The position numbers were made by a program, and so were the translations under genes. Shown here one piece after another: positions 6,101-10,609 of a stretch of 10,609 bases of DNA. A model generated the notes under the pieces. That model was not told the DNA's origin. It did not search any database and saw only the letters and a list, made by a program, of their open reading frames with translations. The DNA lies in contig JAIYAI010000072.1 of assembly GCA_027489135.1 (NCBI GenBank), forward strand, positions 1-10,609, in the 5' to 3' direction. How positions within the stretch are numbered: the stretch's first letter is position 1; each line of letters begins with the position of its first letter. The stretch is from Acetobacteraceae bacterium. GTDB taxonomy: Bacteria; Pseudomonadota; Alphaproteobacteria; Acetobacterales; Acetobacteraceae.

Positions 6101-6546
6101 GTGCCGCCATCATCCAGGTGACGCGGCTGCCCCATGCCGAGGGGCTGCCGCTGCCGTCCTACGCCACGGCGGGTGCCGCGGGGATGGACCTGCTGGCGGC
6201 GGTGACGGCGCCGCTGGTCATCCCGCCCGGCGGCCGCGCCCTGGTGCCGACGGGGCTGCGCATCGCCCTGCCGCCCGGGCATGAGTTGCAGGTGCGGCCG
6301 CGTTCCGGCCTCGCGCTGAAGAACGGCATCGTGCTGCCGAACAGCCCCGGCACGATCGACGAGGACTACCGCGGCGAGCTTGGCGTGATCGTCCTGAACG
6401 CCGGGGATCAGCCCTTCACGGTCGAGCGCGGCATGCGCATCGCCCAGGCCGTGCTGGCGCCGGTGACGCGCGCGGCCTGGGCGGAGGTGGCGGCGCTGCC
6501 GGACACCGCCCGGGGTGCGGGCGGCTTCGGCAGCACGGGGACCTGA
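6097..6546 (+). CDS. dut: Deoxyuridine 5'-triphosphate nucleotidohydrolase (dUTPase)
   Basis: dUTPase hydrolyses dUTP to dUMP and pyrophosphate, keeping uracil out of DNA and supplying dUMP for thymidylate. The 149-residue length and all five motifs of the trimeric family are present: AGAAGMDL (25-32), RPRSGLA (67-73), GTIDEDYRGELGVI (85-98, with catalytic Asp88 by analogy to E. coli Asp90), RIAQAVLAPV (114-123) and RGAGGFGSTG (139-148), the flexible tail that closes over the nucleotide. The ATG overlaps the coaBC TGA (ATGA), so translation is coupled. The stop codon ends at 6546, directly abutting the stop of the convergent Bug gene at 6547 with no base between. Confidence 0.97.
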   Translation: MSAAIIQVTRLPHAEGLPLPSYATAGAAGMDLLAAVTAPLVIPPGGRALVPTGLRIALPPGHELQVRPRSGLALKNGIVLPNSPGTIDEDYRGELGVIVLNAGDQPFTVERGMRIAQAVLAPVTRAAWAEVAALPDTARGAGGFGSTGT

Positions 6547-7515
6547 CTACTCCACCGCGATCGCCGCCGCCTGCACCACCGCCTTCCACTGCGGCACCTC
6601 GGCCTTCAGCCGCTCGGCCAGCGGGCCGGGGCCGGTGAACATCGCCTCCGCCCCCAGCGCCGCGAGGCGGCGGCGCAACTCGCTGTCCGGCGCGCCGAAG
6701 GGTGTCAGCTCGCGGATCATGCGTTGCATCGCCTCGGGCGGCGTCGCCTTGGAGGCGAAGAAGCCGTACCAGAGCGTCGAACTGTAGCCCGGCACCTCCT
6801 CCGCCACGGCCGGCGCATCGGGCAGCAGGGCCGCGCGCGTCGCCGACGTGACCGCAATGCAGCGGGCCGTCCCGGCGCGGATATGCTCGAGCGGGACGGA
6901 GACGTCGCCGAGGAAGATGTCGATATCGCCCGCCAGCAGCGCGTTCATGATGAGCTGCGCCCCGCGATAGGGCACATGGGTCATATCGAGATTGGCCTTC
7001 TGCATCAGCATGGCCATGGTGAGGTGCGTCGAGGAGCCGACGCCGGAGGTGCCGAAGGTTATCTTGCCGGGATTGGCCCTCGCGGTGGCCAGCAGGTCCT
7101 TGAAGCTCCGCGGCCCGTTGGCGCGCACCACGAGGGTGAAGGGCGACTGCATCACCAGCGTCACCGGCAGCAGGTCCGTGAAGACGTCGAAGCCGAGGTC
7201 ACGGCGCAGTGCCGGCAAGGTCGCCACGGCGGTCGAGGTGATCAGGAAGGTGTGGCCGTCCGTCTCCCGCGCCACGTATTGCAGGCCGACCGCTCCGCCC
7301 GCACCGGCGCGGCTGTCATAGACCATGGGCTGGCCGAGGCGCGGCGTCAGCGCCTCGCAGATGAAGCGGCCCGGCACGTCCTGCGGGCCGCCCGGCGCGA
7401 AGGGGCTGATCAGGCGCACGGGCCGGTTGGGCCAGGGTTGCCCCTGCGCCAAGGCAGGGGTGGCGAGCAGCGTGGTGCCCCCCAGGGCGATCGCGGCGCG
7501 GCGGGTGATGCGCAT
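6547..7515 (-). CDS. Tripartite tricarboxylate transporter (Bug/TctC) substrate-binding protein, second in pair
   Basis: This 322-residue periplasmic binding protein captures a small carboxylate or similar solute. The signal peptide MRITRRAAIALGG...ALA has an RR pair, so Tat export is possible, and is cleaved after about residue 23. Family marks follow: SPFAPGGPQDVPGR (usually PGGxxD), LGQPMVYDSRAGAGGAVGLQYVA, and TDGHTFLI. The mid-protein NPGKITFGTSGVGSSTHL and HVPYRGAQLIMNALLAGDID are also typical. The start is supported by GGAGAGGA 8 nt upstream. It lies 26 bp after the similar gene at 7542-8519, so the two form one transcript. No TctA or TctB membrane gene is adjacent; orphan Bug genes are common in Burkholderiales and Acetobacteraceae. 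The ligand is unknown. Confidence 0.93.
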   Translation of the reverse strand: MRITRRAAIALGGTTLLATPALAQGQPWPNRPVRLISPFAPGGPQDVPGRFICEALTPRLGQPMVYDSRAGAGGAVGLQYVARETDGHTFLITSTAVATLPALRRDLGFDVFTDLLPVTLVMQSPFTLVVRANGPRSFKDLLATARANPGKITFGTSGVGSSTHLTMAMLMQKANLDMTHVPYRGAQLIMNALLAGDIDIFLGDVSVPLEHIRAGTARCIAVTSATRAALLPDAPAVAEEVPGYSSTLWYGFFASKATPPEAMQRMIRELTPFGAPDSELRRRLAALGAEAMFTGPGPLAERLKAEVPQWKAVVQAAAIAVE

Positions 7516-7541
7516 GGTGGTGGTCCTCTCCAGGCGGCGGT

Positions 7542-8519
7542 TCAGTCGACCTTGAAGCCGCTCTTCTCGATGATCGGCCGCCAGCGCTCGATCTCGCGCG
7601 CGACCAGGGTCTGGAAGCCTTCCGGCGTGCTCGTCTCGACCTCGAGGCCGAGGCCGGACAGCTGCGCCGTCACCTCCGTATCGCGCGTCGCCGCGGCAAG
7701 CTCGGCGTTCAGCGCCGAGACGATGGCCGGCGGCGTGCGGGCGGGGGCGAAGAAGCCGTAGAAGCCGATGGTCGCGCGATCCGCCTGCCCCAGGTCTGCC
7801 AGGCAGGGGATGTCAGGCGCGGCGCTCGCCCGGCGCGGGCCGGAGGTCAGGATCACCCGCAGCGTGTTGCTCTGGTGATAGGACCAGAAATCCGAGAGCC
7901 CACCGGTGCCCGACAGGATATGCCCCGCGGTCAGGTCTGAGATCAGTGGCGCCGCGCCGCGGTAGCCGACGGGCTCCATCGGCATGCCGAAGACCTCGCC
8001 CAGCATCAGCCCGAAGAAATGCGTCCCCGATCCCAGCGCCGTGGTGCCGAAGCTGCCGCGCTTCGGATCCTCCTTCACCCAGGCGACGTATTCCTGGAAG
8101 CTCTTCGCGGGGCAGTGCATCGAGAGCACGAGGGCGGTCTGCAGCGTCCCCGTCAGCGTCACCGCGGCGAAATCCGTGCGCGGGTCGAAGGGCAGGCGAC
8201 GGAAGGTCCAGACCGGCTGCACGGTGGAGGCCGAGGGCGCGAAGAGGATGGTGGTGCCGTCCGGCGTCGCGTTCTTCAGCGCCTCGCAGGCGACGGTGCC
8301 GGAGGCGCCGGGCTTGTTCTCGATGATGACGTTGCGCAGGTTGCCGCGCTGGCGGAGCTTCTCGACGATCGCGCGGCCCATGACATCGGTGCCGCCACCG
8401 GGCGGGAAGCCGACCAGGATGCGCACCACGCCCTGCGGCAGGGCGCCGGTCTGCGCCCGCACGACCGCCGGCAGGGCAAGACCACCGGCTAGGACCAGTC
8501 GTCGCGTGGTCTGGCGCAT
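7542..8519 (-). CDS. Tripartite tricarboxylate transporter (Bug/TctC) substrate-binding protein, first in pair
   Basis: This 325-residue protein has a leader with an RR pair (MRQTTRRLVLAGGLALPAVVRA), cleaved at about residue 22, followed by the Bug fold. Recognisable parts: ILVGFPPGGGTDVMGRAI, NVIIENKPGASGTVACEAL, TPDGTTILFAPSAST, RGSFGTTALGSGTHFF and EPVGYRGAAPLISDLTAGHI. These loops contact a carboxylate ligand in known Bug structures, but the ligand here cannot be named. The start has GGGAGGA about 5 nt upstream. That site overlaps the 3' arm of a small hairpin. It is upstream of a second Bug gene with a 26-bp gap; the two proteins differ clearly in sequence, so they are an old duplication or two independent receptors. 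Confidence 0.93.
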   Translation of the reverse strand: MRQTTRRLVLAGGLALPAVVRAQTGALPQGVVRILVGFPPGGGTDVMGRAIVEKLRQRGNLRNVIIENKPGASGTVACEALKNATPDGTTILFAPSASTVQPVWTFRRLPFDPRTDFAAVTLTGTLQTALVLSMHCPAKSFQEYVAWVKEDPKRGSFGTTALGSGTHFFGLMLGEVFGMPMEPVGYRGAAPLISDLTAGHILSGTGGLSDFWSYHQSNTLRVILTSGPRRASAAPDIPCLADLGQADRATIGFYGFFAPARTPPAIVSALNAELAAATRDTEVTAQLSGLGLEVETSTPEGFQTLVAREIERWRPIIEKSGFKVD

Positions 8520-8528
8520 CGCGTTCCT

Positions 8529-8543
8529 CCCGCAGCATGCGGG
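8529..8543 (-). promoter_or_regulatory. Hairpin overlapping the ribosome binding site of the first Bug gene
   Basis: On the minus-strand message, CCCGCA pairs with TGCGGG around a 3-nt loop. The final GGG of the stem is also the start of the Shine-Dalgarno sequence GGGAGGA, which lies just before ATG 8519. The fold could lower translation, or be coincidental in a GC-rich leader. Confidence 0.4.
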
Positions 8544-8576
8544 CCGCGTTCGCCGCGGTCCCGTGGCGTGCAGGCT

Positions 8577-8595
8577 GCCGGGGCCCAGCCCCGGC
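8577..8595 (-). terminator. Possible terminator hairpin after the YfcG-like GST gene
   Basis: A perfect 8-bp stem with a 3-nt loop (GCCGGGGC / GCCCCGGC) lies 10 bp after the TAG at 8606. It has no U-tract in either direction, so it may be a weak or factor-dependent terminator or only an RNA-stabilising hairpin. Confidence 0.35.
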
Positions 8596-8605
8596 CGTCA
8601 ACCGG

Positions 8606-9340
8606 CTACAGCAGACCGCCCGCCGGCGCCGGCCGGGCGCGCTGGTTGTACATGATCTTCGCCCGCCGCTCGCGCTCCGCCGGCGGCAGCTTCGCCGGGT
8701 CCTCGGACAGGTCGGCGCCGACCGCCATGCCCTTCTGGAAGGCCGGGCGGGCCGCCATCTCCGCCTGCCAGCGTGCGAAATAGGGGAACTCCGCGATGTC
8801 CTGGCCCTGCGCCTTCCAGTTCACCGTCCAGGGGTAGCAGATCATGTCGGCGATGGTGATCGCGTCGCCGGCGATGTAGCGGCGGTCGTACAGGCGATTG
8901 TTCAGCACGCCGTAGAGGCGGTTCGCCTCGTCGGTGAAGCGGGTCACGGCGTAGGTCTGGTCGCCCTTGCTGTCGCCGAGGCGGCGGAAATGCCCGCATT
9001 CGCCGAGCTTCGGCCCCTGGTTCGCCATCTGCCAGATCACCCATTGCATGACATCGGCGCGCGCTCGCGGCGCGGTGGGCAGGAACCGCCCCTCCTTCTC
9101 CGCGAGGTAGATCATGATCGCGCCGGATTCGAAGACGGAGAGCGGCCCGCCGCCATCGGCCGGCGCGTGGTCCACCAGCACCGGCATGCGGTGGTTCGGG
9201 TTCATCGCCAGGAAGGCGTCGGTGAACTGGTCGCCGCGGCCGATATGCACCGGCGTGACCTTGTAGGGCACGCCGAGTTCCTCGAGCAGGATCGTGACCT
9301 TCTTGCCGTTCGGCGTCGGCCAGTAGTGGACCTCGTACAT
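8606..9340 (-). CDS. Glutathione S-transferase, YfcG/Nu-class-like disulfide oxidoreductase
   Basis: The 244-residue protein resembles E. coli YfcG (215 residues), which has strong disulfide-bond reductase activity with glutathione in the cytoplasm. The thioredoxin-like domain (about 1-90) begins MYEVHYWPTPNGKKVTILLEELG, with Thr9 and Asn11 at the positions YfcG uses for glutathione. NPNHRMPVLVDH and FESGAIMIYLAEK are the cis-Pro and glutathione-binding ES segments. The helical domain contains QWVIWQMANQGPKLGE, RLYGVLNNRL and ITIADMICYPW. The C-terminal tail is about 30 residues longer than YfcG and is rich in Arg, Pro and Ala. ATG 9340 has AGGGAG about 7 nt upstream. The frame stays open to 10012 only because it runs antisense to the next GST. 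It is divergent from that gene with a 69-bp gap. Confidence 0.92.
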   Translation of the reverse strand: MYEVHYWPTPNGKKVTILLEELGVPYKVTPVHIGRGDQFTDAFLAMNPNHRMPVLVDHAPADGGGPLSVFESGAIMIYLAEKEGRFLPTAPRARADVMQWVIWQMANQGPKLGECGHFRRLGDSKGDQTYAVTRFTDEANRLYGVLNNRLYDRRYIAGDAITIADMICYPWTVNWKAQGQDIAEFPYFARWQAEMAARPAFQKGMAVGADLSEDPAKLPPAERERRAKIMYNQRARPAPAGGLL

Positions 9341-9409
9341 GGCTTCGCTCCCTCTCCGCGATGCGGCAGTATGCGCACGGAGCCGGACTGGCTTGAAGAG
9401 GAAGACCGC

Positions 9410-10066
9410 ATGATCACGATCTACGGCGTGCTGCGCAGCCGCGCCTCCCGCAACGTGTGGCTGCTGCTGGAGGCGGGGCATGCTTTCCGCCGCACCGGCG
9501 TGGTCCAGGCCTATCGCCTGGCGCAGCCCGATGCGCCGGACGCCCCGCTGCACACGCGCCACCCGGACTTCCTGAAGATCAACCCGAACGGGCATGTGCC
9601 GACCATGGTCGATGGCGACCTGGTGCTGCACGAATCGCTCGCCATCAACCTCTATCTCGCCAAGCGCTACGGCGGGGAGCTCGGCCCGCGCGACCTGGCG
9701 GAGGACGGGCTGATGGGGATGTGGGCGCTCTGGGCGGCGACGGGGGCCGAGACGCCGGCGCTCGACATCCTCTACCACCGCGTCGGCAAGCCGCCGGCGG
9801 AGCGGGACGAGGCCATCGCCCAGGCCGGCATCGCCGCGCTGCGCGCCCCCTTCGCCGTGCTGGACAAGGCGCTGGCGGGGAAGGACTGGCTGGTCGGCGA
9901 CCGCTTCACCGTCGCCGACATCAACACCGCGGAGGTGATCCGCTACGCGATGCCGGCGCAGGAGTTGTTCGACGCGGCGCCCAACGTGAAGCGCTGGCTC
10001 GCCGCCTGCCATGCCCGCCCCGCCTTCCAGCGCATGATGGCGGAGCGGGAGCAGGAGCCGGCCTGA
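9410..10066 (+). CDS. Glutathione S-transferase family protein
   Basis: This 218-residue cytoplasmic protein has the two-domain GST layout. N-terminal thioredoxin fold: MITIYGVLRSRASRNVWLLLE, where the Ser residues near position 9-14 are candidates for activating glutathione; then INPNGHVPTMVDGDLVLHES with the cis-Pro and the ES pair. C-terminal helical domain: MWALWAATGAETPALDI, a LAGKDWLVGDRFTVADINTAE N-capping segment and the closing RPAFQRMMAE. It probably conjugates or reduces electrophiles or peroxides; the class and substrate are uncertain. ATG 9410 is chosen over ATG 9374 because AGAGGA lies about 7 nt upstream and the fold begins there. It faces away from the YfcG-like GST and converges on the YciI-like gene with a 3-bp gap. 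Confidence 0.9.
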   Translation: MITIYGVLRSRASRNVWLLLEAGHAFRRTGVVQAYRLAQPDAPDAPLHTRHPDFLKINPNGHVPTMVDGDLVLHESLAINLYLAKRYGGELGPRDLAEDGLMGMWALWAATGAETPALDILYHRVGKPPAERDEAIAQAGIAALRAPFAVLDKALAGKDWLVGDRFTVADINTAEVIRYAMPAQELFDAAPNVKRWLAACHARPAFQRMMAEREQEPA

Positions 10067-10069
10067 CGG

Positions 10070-10492
10070 TCAGCCCTTCTCCACCTGCGCGCGCAGGCGC
10101 TCCTCCTGCGCCGCGAGCTCCGGCGTCAGCGCCGCGCCGAAATCCTCCATCTCGAAGATCGGCCGGATCTCGAGCTCGCTCGGGACCGGCATCGGGTTGG
10201 GGCAGCGCTTCGCCCAGGCGATCGCCTCCTCCATGTCCTTCACCTGCCAGATCCAGAAGCCGGCAAGGAGCTCGCCGGTCATGGGGAAAGGACCATCGGC
10301 CACGCTCCGGCTGTCGCCATCGAAGCGGACGCGCTTGCCGCGCGAGGAGGGATGCAACCCCTCGCCGGCCAGCATGATCCCGGCCTTCACCAGCTCCTCG
10401 TTGTAGGCGCCCATGGCCGTCAGCAGCTCGGTCGAGGGCATCACCCCCGCCTCGCTCTCGGCCGTCGCCTTCACCAGTACCATCACGCGCAT
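10070..10492 (-). CDS. YciI-like (YCII/DGPF domain) protein
   Basis: The 140-residue protein has the small ferredoxin-like fold of the YCII-related family. Seen: MRVMVLVKATAESEAG at the start, MGAYNEELVKAGIMLAGEGLHPS (the family's YNEEL and GL-P positions), the hallmark ADGPF at about 65-69, and GFWIWQVKDMEEAIAWAKRCP. Members are often fused to or encoded near ECF sigma factors, and their biochemical role is generally unknown. The last 25 residues are charged and helical. AAGGGA lies 7 nt before ATG 10492. The MoaD-like gene ends 22 bp upstream on the same strand, so the two are probably co-transcribed. Confidence 0.85.
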   Translation of the reverse strand: MRVMVLVKATAESEAGVMPSTELLTAMGAYNEELVKAGIMLAGEGLHPSSRGKRVRFDGDSRSVADGPFPMTGELLAGFWIWQVKDMEEAIAWAKRCPNPMPVPSELEIRPIFEMEDFGAALTPELAAQEERLRAQVEKG

Positions 10493-10514
10493 GCCCGGGT
10501 TCCCTTGTCGTTGT

Positions 10515-10609
10515 TCAGCCGCCGCTGACCGCCGTCATGACGATCAGCTCCGCGCCGGGCGGCAGGGGCGTCTCCAGCGTCGCCTTCTCGCCGCCGACGA
10601 AGATGTTGA
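10515..10609 (-). CDS. MoaD/ThiS-like sulfur-carrier protein, C-terminal end (partial)
   Basis: The open frame enters from the right edge and ends at TGA 10517-10515, giving the last 30 residues: NIFVGGEKATLETPLPPG followed by AELIVMTAVSGG. The pattern of a short strand, a loop with L-x-x-G, a hydrophobic strand (AELIVMTAV) and a terminal Gly-Gly is that of the ubiquitin-like MoaD/ThiS family, whose C-terminal glycine is adenylated and thiocarboxylated to carry sulfur for molybdopterin or thiazole synthesis. The rest of the gene is outside the window, so whether it is MoaD proper, ThiS or an unassigned relative cannot be decided. It leads into the YciI-like gene 22 bp downstream. Confidence 0.72.
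   Translation of the reverse strand, partial: NIFVGGEKATLETPLPPGAELIVMTAVSGG

Noticed and set aside
9341..10012. N-terminal extension of the YfcG-like GST to 468 residues
   Set aside because: The added part is antisense to the second GST; the family N-terminus and a ribosome site lie at 9340.
1..10609. Mobile elements, CRISPR, tRNA/rRNA, toxin-antitoxin or phage-defence systems
   Set aside because: Read on both strands; no spaced repeats, cloverleaf, transposase, integrase or defence-type domains were recognised, and base composition looks uniform.

Overview
The window is a high-GC, gene-dense stretch of bacterial chromosome. Several features point to an alphaproteobacterium, most likely of the Acetobacteraceae (Roseomonas-like) type: GC-rich third codon positions, two tricarboxylate-transporter-type (Bug) binding proteins with twin-arginine leaders, a PhaB-type reductase, a coaBC-dut operon and an FNR/FixK-like box. 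The lineage is inferred from style of sequence and was not tested by a search. No tRNA, rRNA, insertion sequence, CRISPR array, integrase or prophage gene was seen.

Layout from left to right. (1) Positions 1-3424 hold an efflux locus. On the minus strand a membrane fusion protein is followed after 2 nt by an RND permease that runs off the left edge. A TetR-family regulator is divergent, and a perfect 7+7 bp inverted repeat lies in the 53-bp gap between them. (2) Positions 3437-4805 hold phaB (minus) and a small secreted cytochrome c (minus), separated by 301 bp without a protein gene. (3) Positions 4910-6546 hold coaBC and dut on the plus strand, with a 4-nt ATGA overlap. (4) Positions 6547-8519 hold two tandem Bug receptors on the minus strand, with no TctA/TctB partners in view. 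(5) Positions 8606-10066 hold two divergent glutathione S-transferases: a YfcG/Nu-like one (minus) and another GST (plus). (6) Positions 10070-10609 hold a YciI-like protein preceded by the C-terminal end of a MoaD/ThiS-like protein ending in Gly-Gly (both minus).

The best candidate for something undescribed is in the 301-bp phaB/cytochrome c gap. An FNR/FixK-like box (4315-4332), a -10-like hexamer (4353-4358) and a strong rho-independent terminator (4412-4444) lie in order on the plus strand, where no protein gene exists. Placing the box at -41.5 puts the start at 4365, exactly the base of a 7-bp hairpin. This predicts an anaerobically induced small RNA of about 80 nt, similar in layout to enterobacterial FnrS. 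It is a prediction from sequence only.

The remaining genes are familiar families. The main points of interest are the TetR operator, a CoaC domain in which the usual clamp cysteine appears replaced, genes without a Shine-Dalgarno sequence (tetR, coaBC), and convergent gene pairs whose stop codons are 0-12 bp apart.
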